Below, piece by piece: positions 7,787 through 17,564 of a DNA stretch of 64,000 bases. The stretch's first letter is position 1; each line of letters opens with the position of its first letter. The position numbers and the translations under genes are program-made. The DNA is taken from positions 62,001-126,000 of the forward strand of contig JAAFJY010000006.1 in NCBI GenBank assembly GCA_013299105.1. The letters are read 5' to 3'. The notes below the pieces were generated by a model. It ran no database searches, was not told the DNA's origin, and saw only the letters and a list, made by a program, of their open reading frames with translations. The DNA is from Chitinophagales bacterium (GTDB lineage Bacteria; Bacteroidota; Bacteroidia; Chitinophagales; Saprospiraceae).

Positions 7787-8956
7787 TCAAAAATACCGCC
7801 CAATCATCGCATGTTCCACAATGACTTTTTTGAGTGCATAAAAATCAAAAGTGCCCTGGTTTTTCCAAACGATTTTTCCACCAGGCTCCACCAGGATGGT
7901 GTAAGGCAAAGCGCCGTTCCAGTCGGGGTCCACTGCTTCGATCAGGGCGTATTTGTCCTCTTCGGCAAAAAGGAAATTGGGCACCGCTGAAAACTTGGAT
8001 TGTAGCAATTTCAAGGCCTTGGCTTCCTGATCGGGCTTGTCGGCGGAGATGGAGACGAACTCAAAATCCCTGGCCCCATACATCCTTTGCAGGGCGATGA
8101 ATTCGGGGTATTCCAGCACGCAAGGGCCGCACCAGGTGGCCCATACATTGACCAGGCGCAACTTTTGCGAATCCTCGTTTTTGAGCAGTTTTTTCACCCC
8201 TGCCACGTCAAGTTTGGCGATGCTCACGGGCTTGGATTCCCACTCTTTCTGCATTTTGTCCTTGTAGTCGAGTTTCCAACCCCACTTGGTCGAGCAGCCG
8301 AAGGTCTTGGTTTCGGGTGTAGCCACTGGTTTTCCGGCCAACACAGCGTCGATGGCGGCGCGCAGGTCTTCGGCATTGGCTTGGCCGGGTTTTTCAATGG
8401 CATCTAGGCGGCCCACATAAGCCAGTTTGCGGTTTTGGTCAAATAAAAAAGCGTGGGGTGTGGCCACCGGACCGTATTGGATCGACACTGCTTCGTCGTC
8501 GCCGTCGTACAGGTAGGGGAAGTTGAAATCCTGGTCTTTGGCCCGGATTTTCATCTCTTCAAAGTCATCGTTGAGGTCGGTATAGCCCAGTTCTTCGTAC
8601 AACAAACCCAGGGGGCTGTTGGGCGAAATGGCCACCAACGCCAGCCCTTTCTCGCTGTAATCTTTGGCCACGCTTTTCATCCGCGCCTCGTAAGCCTGGG
8701 CGGTTGGGCAGTGGTTGCAAGTAAAAATAATGACCAGAGCCTTGGCCGATTTGAAGTCGGACATTTGGTAGTATTTGCCGTCCACACCGGGCAAGTTGAA
8801 GTCAGGAGCAGCGGCTCCAAGGGACAGGGTTTTGACCTCCTGTTCGGGCACGGGCTGGGGCTTGGCGACGAATGTAGCCTTGGCCTCCTTGGTGTTTTCT
8901 TTGGCTTGGCAGGCGCAGAGGAAAAGGAGGGAGAGAGCGAATACTGATGGTTTCAT
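7787..8956 (-). CDS. Lipoprotein with two thioredoxin-like domains
   Basis: 389 residues. The lipoprotein signal is MKPSVFALSLLFLCAC with the lipidated cysteine at position 16. Domain 1 (about 40-215) is an AhpC/TSA-type redoxin with FTCNHCPTA. Its CxxC lies after the first strand, and the segment LVAISPNSP with a following VATPHAFLFD is typical of thioredoxin-family peroxiredoxin-like lipoproteins. Domain 2 (about 240-389) is TlpA/ResA-like with VNVWATWCGPCVLEYPEF. Two CxxC centres in one envelope protein suggest a thiol-disulfide relay or thioredoxin-like reductase in the periplasm. It is convergent with the SDR gene and shares no obvious pathway with it. Confidence 0.88.
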   Translation of the reverse strand: MKPSVFALSLLFLCACQAKENTKEAKATFVAKPQPVPEQEVKTLSLGAAAPDFNLPGVDGKYYQMSDFKSAKALVIIFTCNHCPTAQAYEARMKSVAKDYSEKGLALVAISPNSPLGLLYEELGYTDLNDDFEEMKIRAKDQDFNFPYLYDGDDEAVSIQYGPVATPHAFLFDQNRKLAYVGRLDAIEKPGQANAEDLRAAIDAVLAGKPVATPETKTFGCSTKWGWKLDYKDKMQKEWESKPVSIAKLDVAGVKKLLKNEDSQKLRLVNVWATWCGPCVLEYPEFIALQRMYGARDFEFVSISADKPDQEAKALKLLQSKFSAVPNFLFAEEDKYALIEAVDPDWNGALPYTILVEPGGKIVWKNQGTFDFYALKKVIVEHAMIGRYF

Positions 8957-8964
8957 AGTGTGAT

Positions 8965-9165
8965 GAATTATGAGTTAGGAGTGATGAGTAGGGGCTCGCG
9001 GGGGAGATTTTAGGTTGCTTAGGTTTCGGTTCTCCTGGTTGGGTTTTTGAAAGAGGAAACGATGAAATTTTCGCCCAAAATCCTGTCAGTATGGGCGTAA
9101 CTTTGGTCAATCAACGTCATATGAGCATCCTGCCCATCAAAAAAATCATAAAAATTACAGTTCAC
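8965..9165 (+). repeat. Family E repeat, divergent copy
   Basis: Starts with TATGAGTTAGGAGTGATGAG, then GGGGCTCGCGGGGGAGATTTT, and ends with AAAAATCATAAAAATTACAG, the same order of blocks as the repeats at 11469 and 48430. Confidence 0.6.
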
Positions 9166-9257
9166 TGGAAACTTCGGAAAAGTTTTTAGTGATTATAAGT
9201 TTCAGTAGCAGCTCCTGCTTTTTCAATGCCATTAGCCCAATTCAAGCTCGCAGGTCC

Positions 9258-9462
9258 CGCTTCGCAAGAAGCCCAAGCTTTGTAGATATCAGCAACCCAT
9301 GCGTATTTCCCCACTACTGGCTTCGCAAGAAGCCTAAGATTATCCATTTCTAATCCATTTCCATCCAAAACATTCATTCTTAGGCTTCATCCGAAGCCGG
9401 ACCCGCGCTGTTCGTAAATCTGCTACAAAGCTTTTGGCTTCTTGCGAAGCTCGCTCGCTGGC
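9258..9462. repeat. Cluster of GGCTTC/GAAGCC hairpins (family G)
   Basis: Four short hairpins in 200 bp: CGCTTCGCAAGAAGCC, GGCTTCGCAAGAAGCC (9319-9334), GGCTTCATCCGAAGCC and GGCTTCTTGCGAAGC. Stems are six pairs, loops are four bases (GCAA, ATCC, TTGC), usually followed or preceded by CTAAG/CTTAG. The region from 9166 to 9773 otherwise shows no recognisable gene. Confidence 0.7.
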
Positions 9463-9773
9463 AGGTTTTCTCAAAAAAATGAACAATCCGCTACCCGTTT
9501 TGGGATTTAGGATGGTATTTCTAGTTTCGATTAATTTGCTGGAGACTTCTCCGAAGTTTTCAGAGTTCAGACAAAAAGGCAAAATAGGGAGCATTGTGAA
9601 ATTGATTGCAGACTCGCAACGATACCCAAACCTAAATATAAGGCGAAAAGCGATTGATGAGGCTAAAAATTCTGCTTGAGGTCATATTTTGCCAGTAAAA
9701 AAGCTTTTCTTTGGACGCGCTAAATAAGCTTTCAAAAATAAATATTCAGTTTTACGGATGTTAATCGCAGAGC

Positions 9774-9930
9774 TTGCCAACATCATGGTCAAAATCACGG
9801 TCAAAATCGTGTTGGCAATCCGTGAAAATCCGTTGAATCCGTTTCATCCGTGTTCCCATCCCGCGTAAGCGGGGCAAAAAGTTCGTGGCCACAGCGGGGT
9901 AACGAATTGGAATGATTTATTTGTGGCTTA
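9774..9930 (+). repeat. Family D repeat, copy 3
   Basis: TTGCCAACATCATGGTCAAAA, AATCCGTGAAAATCCG, CATCCGTGTTCCC, a GCGTAAGCGGGGC hairpin and TTATTTGTGGCTTA. It ends 40 bp before the xylB start. Confidence 0.75.
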
Positions 9931-9970
9931 TTTAATGCGCATTTCACAACAAACAAAAAAATCCTGGCCC

Positions 9971-11446
9971 ATGTACCTCATTGGCTACGACATTGGCAGT
10001 TCATCGGTCAAAGCAGCACTGGTGGATGCTGAGAGCGGCAAAACCCTGGTCCGCACCCAATATCCTGATCAGGAAATGGCCATCCAAGCCCCACAAGCGG
10101 GCTGGGCCGAGCAAGACCCCGCTCAATGGTGGGATGCCCTGGTGCAAAGTACGCAACGACTAAAGACTGGCTTTAACTTTGACCCTCAACAAGTCAAGGC
10201 CATTGGCATTTCTTACCAAATGCACGGCTTGGTTTTGCTCGATAAAAACCAGGAGGTCCTGCGCCCTTCGATCATTTGGTGCGATGGGCGGGCCGTAACG
10301 ACTGGCGAAGCCGCTTTTGGCCGCATCGGCGCGGAGAAATCCTTGCAACACCTCCTCAATTCTCCGGGCAATTTTACCGCTTCCAAACTGCGTTGGGTGC
10401 AGGAAAATGAACCCGACTTGTACCGACGCATCGCCCACTTCATGCTGCCCGGTGATTACCTGGCCTTGCGACTAAGCGGAGAGCTGGGTACCACGATTTC
10501 AGGTTTATCCGAAGGCATTTTTTGGGATTTTTTGGAGAAAAAACCAGCCGATCTGGTGTTTGGAGACTACCAAATCGACCCTGCGCTTACGCCGCCAATT
10601 TTGCCCACTTTTGGCATCCAAGGCCAATTGAGTGCCAGCGCGGCAGCAACTTTGGGCCTGGCCCCAGGCATTCCCATCGCCTATCGGGCGGGCGACCAAC
10701 CCAACAACGCCCTGGCCCTCAACGTACTTGAGCCGGGAGAAGTAGCCGCTACAGGCGGTACTTCAGGCGTGGTGTATGCCTTGACTGAAAAGGCTTTGTA
10801 CGATCCTCAATCAAGGGTCAATGGCTTTGCCCACGTCAATTATACCCTCGAAAAGCCCGTGATTGGGGTGCTGATGTGCATCAATGGCGCAGGCATCCAG
10901 TACGCCTGGCTGCGCAAAAACCTGGGCCTGGCCAATACCAACTATGCGGATTTGGGAAAAATTGCGGCCAGCTCGCCGATCGGAGCCAAGGGCCTGGGTA
11001 TGCTGCCCTTTGGCAACGGTGCCGAGCGCATTTTGGTCAATCGCGACCCTGGGTCGAGCATGCACGGCCTCAATTTCAACGTACACGGCCAGGCCGATTT
11101 GCTGCGAGCTGGTTTGGAAGGCATCGCGTTCGCATTTGTCTATGGCATGGAAATTTTGCAAGGCATGGGCCTGGACCTGCACATCCTGCGGGTGGGCAAC
11201 GACAACCTTTTTCAATCGGCCATTTTTTCTCAACCCATCGCCACTTTGATGAACAGCCAGATCGAAGTGATGGATACCACTGGCGCTGTTGGCGCGGCCA
11301 AAGGAGCCGGATTCGGCGCTGGCTTGTATGCGGATTTGCGCAGCGCCCTGGGCAATACGCCTGTGGTCGGGAAGTGGGCACCTGATGGAGCGGCGGCGGA
11401 ATACCGGGAGGCGTATCTGCGGTGGAAGGGAGCGCTGGAGGGCTGA
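9971..11446 (+). CDS. xylB: Xylulokinase
   Basis: 491 residues, FGGY carbohydrate kinase. It phosphorylates D-xylulose to xylulose 5-phosphate, the second step of isomerase-type xylose use. Motifs: phosphate-1 loop LIGYDIGSSSVKAALVD at the N-terminus, ISYQMHGLVLLD (substrate loop), IIWCDGRA, AYRAGDQPNNALAL with the catalytic aspartate, ATGGTSGVVY (phosphate 2), and DTTGAVGAAKGAGFGAGLY near the end. The start at 9971 (MYLIGYDIG) fits the family; an in-frame ATG 48 bp upstream would add a non-conserved tail. It is followed 513 bp later by xylA on the same strand, with two large repeats between. No XylR-type regulator or transporter is nearby. Confidence 0.95.
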   Translation: MYLIGYDIGSSSVKAALVDAESGKTLVRTQYPDQEMAIQAPQAGWAEQDPAQWWDALVQSTQRLKTGFNFDPQQVKAIGISYQMHGLVLLDKNQEVLRPSIIWCDGRAVTTGEAAFGRIGAEKSLQHLLNSPGNFTASKLRWVQENEPDLYRRIAHFMLPGDYLALRLSGELGTTISGLSEGIFWDFLEKKPADLVFGDYQIDPALTPPILPTFGIQGQLSASAAATLGLAPGIPIAYRAGDQPNNALALNVLEPGEVAATGGTSGVVYALTEKALYDPQSRVNGFAHVNYTLEKPVIGVLMCINGAGIQYAWLRKNLGLANTNYADLGKIAASSPIGAKGLGMLPFGNGAERILVNRDPGSSMHGLNFNVHGQADLLRAGLEGIAFAFVYGMEILQGMGLDLHILRVGNDNLFQSAIFSQPIATLMNSQIEVMDTTGAVGAAKGAGFGAGLYADLRSALGNTPVVGKWAPDGAAAEYREAYLRWKGALEG

Positions 11447-11468
11447 ACTTGACGTTGATTTTTTTGAA

Positions 11469-11657
11469 GTACGACTTACGAGTGACGACTTACGACTTAC
11501 GAAGTGGGGGCTCGCTGGGGAGATTTTTGACTGGTAAAGGCATTCGCTTGCACGGCCTATTTTTGGAGTGCGATTGTTCAACATAAAGGCGATCATGCAC
11601 CTCAAGAAAATCACAAAAATCACAGTTCAGACAAGAAAGGCGCGCTGGGGAGATTTT
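11469..11657 (+). repeat. Family E repeat, tandem copy 1
   Basis: Head of TACGACTTACGA-type simple repeats, then GGGGCTCGCTGGGGAGATTTT, GACTGGTAAAGGCATTCGC, and a tail AAAATCACAAAAATCACAG plus a second CGCTGGGGAGATTTT. The same unit recurs 233 bp downstream at more than 90 percent identity by eye. Confidence 0.85.
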
Positions 11658-11701
11658 GGGGTGGATCGGGTAATCGTTTACATGGATTGATATTTTTTGA
11701 C

Positions 11702-11890
11702 TTACGACTTACCAGTGACGACTTACGACTTACGAAGTGGGGGCTCGCTGGGGAGATTTTTGACTGGTAAAGGCATTCGCTTGCACGGTCTATTTTTGGA
11801 GTGCGATTGTCCGACATGTAGGCGATCATGCACCTCAAAAAAATCACAAAAATCACAGTTCAGACAAAAAAGGCGTGCTGGGGAGATTTT
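11702..11890 (+). repeat. Family E repeat, tandem copy 2
   Basis: Second copy of the unit at 11469-11657, with only scattered substitutions. Together the two fill the xylB-xylA gap. The 69 bp left before xylA hold the direct repeat TCAATAGCAC (11891 and 11936). Confidence 0.85.
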
Positions 11891-11959
11891 TCAATAGCAC
11901 GCATTTGTTTACAAAGACTTGATTTTTCATACTTTCAATAGCACAAAAACCACACTATC

Positions 11960-13297
11960 ATGAGCAATTCAGTTCTGCTGGGAGACAAGGAATACTTTCC
12001 TGGCATTGACAAAATCAAATACGAAGGCCGCGAATCGGACAACCCGCTGGCCTTTAAATATTATGACGAAAACCGCCTGGTGGCTGGCAAAACCATGAAG
12101 GAACACTTCCGTTTTGCGGTGGCTTACTGGCATACTTTCTGCGGCACGGGGGGCGATCCCTTTGGTCCTGGCACCAAATTATTTCCTTGGTTGACGGCCA
12201 ACGACGCAGTGCAGCAGGCCAAAGACAAAATGGACGCCGCATTTGAGTTCATCACCAAAATGGGCATCCCTTATTATTGTTTTCACGATGTGGACCTCGT
12301 AGACGAAGGCAATCAAGGCCTGAAGGAATTTGAGCGCCGCTTGCAGGCCATCGTGGATTACGGCAAACAAAAGCAGGCAGCATCGGGGGTGAAACTGCTC
12401 TGGGGGACAGCCAACCTGTTTTCCAACCCGCGCTACATGAACGGCGCAGCCACCAACCCTGATTTTGAGGTAGTGGCCTATGCAGGTGCCCAATTGAAAA
12501 ACGCCCTGGATGCCACCATCGCCCTCGACGGCGAAAACTACGTCTTTTGGGGTGGTCGTGAGGGCTACATGTCGCTGCTCAACACCGACATGAAGCGCGA
12601 GCAAGAGCACCTGGCCCGCATGTTGCACCTGGCCAAGGATTATGCCCGCAGCCAGGGCTTCAAAGGGACCTTCTTCATCGAGCCCAAGCCGATGGAGCCC
12701 AGCAAGCACCAGTACGATTTCGACAGCGCCACAGTGGTGGGCTTTTTGCAGCAATATGGCCTGGACAAGGATTTCAAAATCAACGTTGAGGTCAATCACG
12801 CTACTTTGGCTTTGCATACTTTCCAACACGAATTGCAGGTAGCAGCCAACGCGGGCATGTTGGGCAGCATCGACGCCAACCGGGGTGACTACCAAAACGG
12901 CTGGGATACCGACCAATTCCCGAACAACGTGATGGAACTGACCGAGGCCATGCTGGTGATCTTGCAAGCGGGTGGTTTCCAGGGTGGCGGCGTGAATTTT
13001 GACGCCAAAACCCGTCGCAATTCAACCGATCTGGTGGACATTTTCCACGCCCACATCGGTGGCATGGATGTATTCTCGCGCGCACTTTTGGCCGCTGATG
13101 CGATCCTCAACAAGTCGGCTTATGGCAAAATGCGCAAGGAACGCTATGCCTCTTTCGACGCTGGCCAAGGCAAGGCATTTGAAGACGGCAAACTGAGCCT
13201 GAGCGACCTGCACAGCCTTGCCCATGCCCAAGGCGAGCCCCAGCAGCGCAGCGGTCAGCAGGAATTGTACGAGAACATTTTGAACCAGTACGTTTGA
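11960..13297 (+). CDS. xylA: Xylose isomerase
   Basis: 445 residues, the usual length for class II xylose isomerases. It converts D-xylose to D-xylulose in the cytoplasm and needs two divalent metals. Motifs in order: [23 protein letters not shown] (catalytic histidine and aspartate), [17 protein letters not shown] (metal-binding Glu, catalytic Lys), [37 protein letters not shown] and [14 protein letters not shown]. It pairs with xylB upstream, and the two proteins give the complete isomerase route into the pentose phosphate pathway. A strong terminator follows at 13396-13445. Confidence 0.97.
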   Translation: MSNSVLLGDKEYFPGIDKIKYEGRESDNPLAFKYYDENRLVAGKTMKEHFRFAVAYWHTFCGTGGDPFGPGTKLFPWLTANDAVQQAKDKMDAAFEFITKMGIPYYCFHDVDLVDEGNQGLKEFERRLQAIVDYGKQKQAASGVKLLWGTANLFSNPRYMNGAATNPDFEVVAYAGAQLKNALDATIALDGENYVFWGGREGYMSLLNTDMKREQEHLARMLHLAKDYARSQGFKGTFFIEPKPMEPSKHQYDFDSATVVGFLQQYGLDKDFKINVEVNHATLALHTFQHELQVAANAGMLGSIDANRGDYQNGWDTDQFPNNVMELTEAMLVILQAGGFQGGGVNFDAKTRRNSTDLVDIFHAHIGGMDVFSRALLAADAILNKSAYGKMRKERYASFDAGQGKAFEDGKLSLSDLHSLAHAQGEPQQRSGQQELYENILNQYV

Positions 13298-13395
13298 TTG
13301 AGTTGAAAGGTTGAAATGTTGAAGTGTTGATGAGGGGGCTTCGATTGGGCCTTGGTGCGGGGCAGTGCCTTTTTTCAAGCAAGCAACTAAAAACT

Positions 13396-13445
13396 CAAAG
13401 CCATTGCAAGACTCATGCAAAGTGAAGTTTGCAATGGCTTTTTTA
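13396..13445 (+). terminator. Rho-independent terminator after xylA
   Basis: Inverted repeat AAAGCCATTGCAA ... TTGCAATGGCTTT (13-bp stem) followed by TTTATTTTA. It probably ends the xylBA transcription unit. Confidence 0.85.
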
Positions 13446-13560
13446 TTTTAATTACAGGCAAAAATCCATTGTAAGTCAATTACTGGTGACCAGGACAAAT
13501 ACAGTCATAAATAGAAACCTCAAAGAACCCAAACCGTGTAAACTAAAGCTTACAACCCCT

Positions 13561-13620
13561 CAAATCTCCCCAGCGAGCCCCCCAATCATATATCGTATCT
13601 AGTTTGTCGTCTATCGCATG
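13561..13620 (-). repeat. Family E fragment (head and conserved core)
   Basis: CAAATCTCCCCAGCGAGCC followed by AATCATATATCGTATCTAG and GTCGTCTATCGCATG. This is the reverse complement of the E-family core with its simple-sequence head. Related fragments lie at 37505-37556, 53941-53980 and 61676-61735. Confidence 0.65.
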
Positions 13621-13751
13621 TGAAAAATCAAGCTCAATACTCCAAGTACTCAATTCTTCAATGCAAACGATATGTTAATCTCCTTCAATCATTTGATCTG
13701 ACCAACGCTGAAGGCTACTTTAGAGGATCACTACATCAATCGCCCTGATCC

Positions 13752-15275
13752 ATGACGAAGCGCTCCCTTGCCCTACTTTTTGCCCTCCTGCCTGCTTACC
13801 TCTGGGCCCAAACTGCGATTGTGGCGGGTAAATTTCCGTACCAAAGTAAAGTGCCTTACCAGATTTCGCACATTTCCAATCAGTTGACGCTGATGGATGA
13901 ATGGGGCGTGACCAAAGACACCAGTGACAAAGAGGGCCTTTTTCAGCAAAAAATCGAACTCAAGGAGGCAGAATTGCTCTCTTTCAAAAGGGGAGAAGGC
14001 TTTCAAATTTATGTAAAACCCGGAGACAGTTTGTGGGTTGAAATGGTCAGTATCCGCAACCTGACATTTGGCGGCACCCTTGGCCCTGAAAACACCCTGC
14101 TTCGAGCCTTTGACAATGGCACTTATGAGGTGTCTAGGGACTTACAAACTTATTTTGGCGAATACTCTGCGGCTGCGGACAGTATGCACTTGTTGCGACA
14201 AAAAATGATCCAGGAATATGAAGCGAGTGCTGGCGCTGACCCTGACTTTGTAAAATTGTGCTATGCAAAAGATGACGCACGCTTCATCAAGGATAAAGTG
14301 CGCATTCGTGAGCAACAACTCAAAAGTGGAGCCAGCAACGAGCTCGCCGAAAAAGTGGCCCGACAGTTGAAGACCTTGACTTTTTGGGACGAGCTCAGGG
14401 CCATTGAATACCTGGAAGCCTTGCATGACTTGCTTGAGATGGAGGCTTTGGGGCTCATGGGCTATGATTTCACCAACGTAGAAAGAAACAAGGACGGCAC
14501 TGAGGCCTACCCTCTTGGTTTTTCCAACATTTACACCCAGCATTGGCAGGAGCGAATGCGGGATTATCCACAGTTGATGCGCCACTTCGAAGCCACTGAT
14601 TTGATGCAAACGGTGTACGCCTGCAATTCAATGGCCCGGCTGCCATTGGCTCAACAAGCCTTGGCGCGATTGGAACGCGATTTTGAATACCCTACGCTCC
14701 TCAAAATGTTGCGCAAGGAAGTAGCCAAAAAGCAAGTCATCTACACCTTGCGTAAACTGCCTGCCTTGGACTTGAAAGAAGAGGATGGCAAAATACTGAA
14801 CCTGGAACCCAGTACCACCCAGACCGATGTATATGTTTTTTGGGACGCCCGCGACACCTTGCAGCGCAGGTATTACAGCAGTTTTCAAGCTTTGATGATG
14901 GTCCGCCCCGAACCGGATAAGCGCTATATTTGGGTGCAAATGGGCTTGGCTGAAGAGGATTGGTTGAAAGCCATCAATGGGAAGCCAACGCTAATGGGTT
15001 TGCCGCAAGACAAAGAAAGTAGAGAGAACTGGTTGAAAGTCATGGAAACGGTACCCGCAAATAAAAAAGTAAAACACGTGGTTTTGGACAACCCCGCTCA
15101 AATGCAAGCCCTTAAACCTTATCTGATAGACAATCAATTGCCTGCTTCCGTTTACCTGGATTCCAATGGCCAGATCAGCAACATCAGGTATGAACTGGAT
15201 CGCTTAGTCTCCGGCTCGGATCCAGAGACGGTCATGGTAGGCAATCGAATTTATTATTTGTATCGGAGGGAGTGA
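13752..15275 (+). CDS. Exported TlpA-like protein with degenerate thioredoxin domain
   Basis: 507 residues with a cleavable signal peptide (MTKRSLALLFALLPAYLWAQ). The N-terminal part (about 20-120) looks like the beta-rich domain found before thioredoxin modules in Bacteroidota TlpA-like proteins (VYVKPGDSLW-type turn: IYVKPGDSLWVEM). The middle is helical. The C-terminal part (about 340-500) has a thioredoxin-like order, but where CxxC is expected the sequence reads YVFWDARDTLQRRYY, with no cysteine. It is therefore probably a non-catalytic envelope relative of TlpA. No operon partner: repeats on both sides. Confidence 0.7.
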   Translation: MTKRSLALLFALLPAYLWAQTAIVAGKFPYQSKVPYQISHISNQLTLMDEWGVTKDTSDKEGLFQQKIELKEAELLSFKRGEGFQIYVKPGDSLWVEMVSIRNLTFGGTLGPENTLLRAFDNGTYEVSRDLQTYFGEYSAAADSMHLLRQKMIQEYEASAGADPDFVKLCYAKDDARFIKDKVRIREQQLKSGASNELAEKVARQLKTLTFWDELRAIEYLEALHDLLEMEALGLMGYDFTNVERNKDGTEAYPLGFSNIYTQHWQERMRDYPQLMRHFEATDLMQTVYACNSMARLPLAQQALARLERDFEYPTLLKMLRKEVAKKQVIYTLRKLPALDLKEEDGKILNLEPSTTQTDVYVFWDARDTLQRRYYSSFQALMMVRPEPDKRYIWVQMGLAEEDWLKAINGKPTLMGLPQDKESRENWLKVMETVPANKKVKHVVLDNPAQMQALKPYLIDNQLPASVYLDSNGQISNIRYELDRLVSGSDPETVMVGNRIYYLYRRE

Positions 15276-15388
15276 TGGTGATTATTTTCTGCTGCTTAGT
15301 GAACCGAAAACGAAACAATAGGTCATTAACAATTTTTTTCGCCTGTGCGTAAAGGCATCACTAATGTCCAGCTTTGCAAGAAGCATAA

Positions 15389-15573
15389 GTGACAAGCCAC
15401 GAATAAACCTTACGAAATCGCAACTGCGTTGCCCCGCTGCGCGAGGCTATTTTGGGAACACGGATGACACGGATTAAACGGATTTACACGGATTTCCAGC
15501 ATGACGTTGACCATGATGTTGACAACTGGCAATCAAAAAACTTGGTAAGGTTTATTTTTGAACCGTTACTAAG
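15389..15573 (-). repeat. Family D repeat, copy 4
   Basis: Full-length copy: GTGACAAGCCACG, terminal repeat AATAAACCTTACGAA (15402-15416), CGCAACTGCGTTGC, GGAACACGGATGACACGG, GCATGACGTTGACC, and the opposite terminal repeat TTGGTAAGGTTTATT (15542-15556), then GAACCGTTACTAA. Confidence 0.85.
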
Positions 15574-15603
15574 ATTTGTAGCATCGGCCATTCTGCTCCG
15601 GTT

Positions 15604-15686
15604 TCCCAACTACTGGCTTCTCACGAAGCCTAAGATTCCTGATGCCTTAGGCTCTACAAAACTTTAGGCTTCTTGCGAAGCCCGCT
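15604..15686. repeat. GGCTTC/GAAGCC hairpins (family G)
   Basis: ACTGGCTTCTCACGAAGCCTAAG and, 45 bp on, a TTAGGCTTCTTGCGAAGCCC unit, both six-pair stems with four-base loops, as at 9258-9462. Confidence 0.65.
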
Positions 15687-16073
15687 CGCTGGGGAGATTT
15701 GAGATTGTTTGTACTCGTCCAAGTTAGGTTTTGTGAAAAGCAACAAAAAGGGGAAAGGCCACTCTGCGGTGTCTTGGGATAGCATGGTCTCGACGAAGGC
15801 GGGCGCTTTTGGCACTTTTGTTTCTTTTGATTTCTTTTGTGTTTCAAAAAAAACGCTTTTGCTTTTCCAGAATACCTTTTGTTGTTCAGTATAAGCACTC
15901 ATTTGAACGATTTCAGGACCTTCATTCAACTTTACAAATTCCAACCGTGCCTCGCTCATGCGGTGCGAGGCACGGTCCATGAAGCTGTTTTTTAGCTTGC
16001 GGATGAACATGGGTGATCCCGTTTTGATAGGAGATTGCCTACCTGCTTTGAAGAGAATAGCACATAGCATCTC

Positions 16074-17564
16074 TCAACCCCGATTCCAAATCCTGATCAC
16101 CTGCCCATTCGCCTCATCGGTCAAGAGGTACAGGCGGCCCAGCGGGCTTTGCACCACTTTCCTTGCGCGCACCCGGCTGTCCAGAAACAATTCTTCGGCG
16201 CTTTTCACAGTTTCGCCCTCAATGCTTATGCGCCACAGGCTGCCCTTGGATAAACCTGGCACCAAAAGCGAACCTTTCCAGGCGGGAAATTCTTCGCCCT
16301 TGTAAAAAACCAGGCCCGTTGGCGCTACGGTATGGGACCAATGCCACACGGGGTTGGTGTAGGTACTGTCTTTGAGCTGGGGAGGTGCATAGCCATCGTA
16401 GCGGTATTTCCCCGTCGTCTTAATGGGCCAGCCGTAGTTGGCCCCTGCCTTCAACACATTGATTTCGTCGCCTTGGTGGGTGCCGTGCTCGGTAAACCAA
16501 ATGGCCTGAGTAGTTGGGTGCATGGCCAGCCCCTGGGCCGCCCGAATGCCGATGGCAAAAAGCCCTTTTACTGCATTGGGGCCAAAATCGGGATTGTCAT
16601 TGGGGATGGTCCCGTCGGAATTGATGCGGTAAATTTTTCCCCGTCGGTCTTGCACATTTTGGGCGATAGGCAGGGCAGGTTCGTCTTGCTCGGTAAACAA
16701 ACGCTCGCCAATGGTGATGTACAATTTCCCATCATACCCAAAGACCATGCCCCCGCCGTAGTGGTGGCGGTTGTGGGTGTAGGGGCTCGCCACCAAAAGG
16801 GTTTTCACATTGCTCAAAGCATCATTTTCGAGGGTAGCCCGGATTACTTTGGTGGTTTTGCCACCTTCGCCCTTGGCCGCGTATGATAGGTAAATGAATT
16901 TGTTTTGGGCAAAATTGGGGTCTAAAAGCACCTCAAATTTGCCAGTATTGTCGCCAAAACCAGCTAGGCTGTCCACCGCATCCGTGGGGAAGTTTTTGAT
17001 CGGCGTTCGGGTCTTGGTCTGAAGATTCACGCGCAGCAAATCGCCTTCTTTTTGGGAAATCAGAACTTCCTCTTCCGACATAAAAGCCATGCTCCAGGGG
17101 CGATTCAAACCCGTCAAGACAACCTCTTTTTCGGGCAGCATGGCCCTGACCCGATGGGGTTTGCGGGTAGATATTTTGTCCATGATGAACCAGCCCTCGG
17201 TGGTTTTCATCAGGTTGAAATAGTCGGTGAATTTATCAGTAGCAGTGCTGATTTCTACCTTGGCCCCAGCGATGAGTTCGTCGGTGATGTCTACATAAAT
17301 GATGTTTGTTTCCAGGCCCTTGGGGCGATCGCGCAGCCTGAAACGACTCACATAATCCTTTTTGGGGATCAGGATGAATTGGCCATCGCGGTAGTTTTTC
17401 AAATTGCAAGAGTGGTGCATGGCCTTGCTCAGTTTGCTGGAATCACCCGTGGCCCAACCGTCAAAGTACAGTTGAATGACGTTTTCGATTTGCTGTCGAT
17501 CCGTTTGTGCGTAAAAAACCTGTTGGCACAAGCACATGACCAGGGTTAAATAAAGTGCTTTCAT
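16074..17564 (-). CDS. Secreted PQQ-type sugar dehydrogenase with NTF2-like N-terminal domain
   Basis: 496 residues with signal peptide (MKALYLTLVMCLCQQVFYAQ). Residues about 20-135 form an NTF2-like/lumazine-binding-like domain (IENVIQLYFDGWATGDSSKL ... GWFIMDKIS). Residues about 150-495 form a glucose/sorbosone dehydrogenase six-bladed propeller: LNRPWSMAFM, HHYGGGMVFGYDGKLYITIGE, GIRAAQGLAMHP, TEHGTHQGDEINVLKAGANYGWP, VWHWSHTVAPTGLVFYKG. It would oxidise aldose-type substrates in the periplasm using PQQ; the true substrate is unknown. Start 17564 follows the signal peptide. It lies 85 bp behind an AraC-type regulator on the same strand. Confidence 0.88.
   Translation of the reverse strand: MKALYLTLVMCLCQQVFYAQTDRQQIENVIQLYFDGWATGDSSKLSKAMHHSCNLKNYRDGQFILIPKKDYVSRFRLRDRPKGLETNIIYVDITDELIAGAKVEISTATDKFTDYFNLMKTTEGWFIMDKISTRKPHRVRAMLPEKEVVLTGLNRPWSMAFMSEEEVLISQKEGDLLRVNLQTKTRTPIKNFPTDAVDSLAGFGDNTGKFEVLLDPNFAQNKFIYLSYAAKGEGGKTTKVIRATLENDALSNVKTLLVASPYTHNRHHYGGGMVFGYDGKLYITIGERLFTEQDEPALPIAQNVQDRRGKIYRINSDGTIPNDNPDFGPNAVKGLFAIGIRAAQGLAMHPTTQAIWFTEHGTHQGDEINVLKAGANYGWPIKTTGKYRYDGYAPPQLKDSTYTNPVWHWSHTVAPTGLVFYKGEEFPAWKGSLLVPGLSKGSLWRISIEGETVKSAEELFLDSRVRARKVVQSPLGRLYLLTDEANGQVIRIWNRG

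Larger units (their letters stand above)
15276..16073. other. 800-bp intergenic region with repeats
   Basis: Contains a D repeat (15389-15573), G-type hairpins (15606-15686), an E-core fragment GCTCGCTGGGGAGATTTGAG near 15690, and a CTTTTG phrase repeated every 9-10 bp at 15806-15840. The same phrase is inverted at 34432-34466. A 138-codon minus-strand frame covering much of it (15654-16070) reads through these repeats and is not counted as a gene. Confidence 0.65.

Noticed and set aside
9434-9679. Short frame containing NNPLPVLGFRMVF, reminiscent of lectin-fold C-termini
   Set aside because: No upstream domain or start supports it, and the match is too short. It was checked as a possible retroelement template because of the variable region at 4037-4150 but does not match that sequence.
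10811-11623. 270-codon minus-strand frame over the end of xylB and a repeat
   Set aside because: It begins in a family E repeat and runs antisense to xylB; no independent support.
12179-12967. 262-codon open frame on the minus strand opposite xylA
   Set aside because: It lies wholly inside xylA, whose motifs are unmistakable. The antisense frame has no family features and is a by-product of codon bias.
15654-16070. 138-codon minus-strand frame
   Set aside because: It is composed of repeat DNA (CAAAAG phrases and an E core), so the frame is probably accidental.
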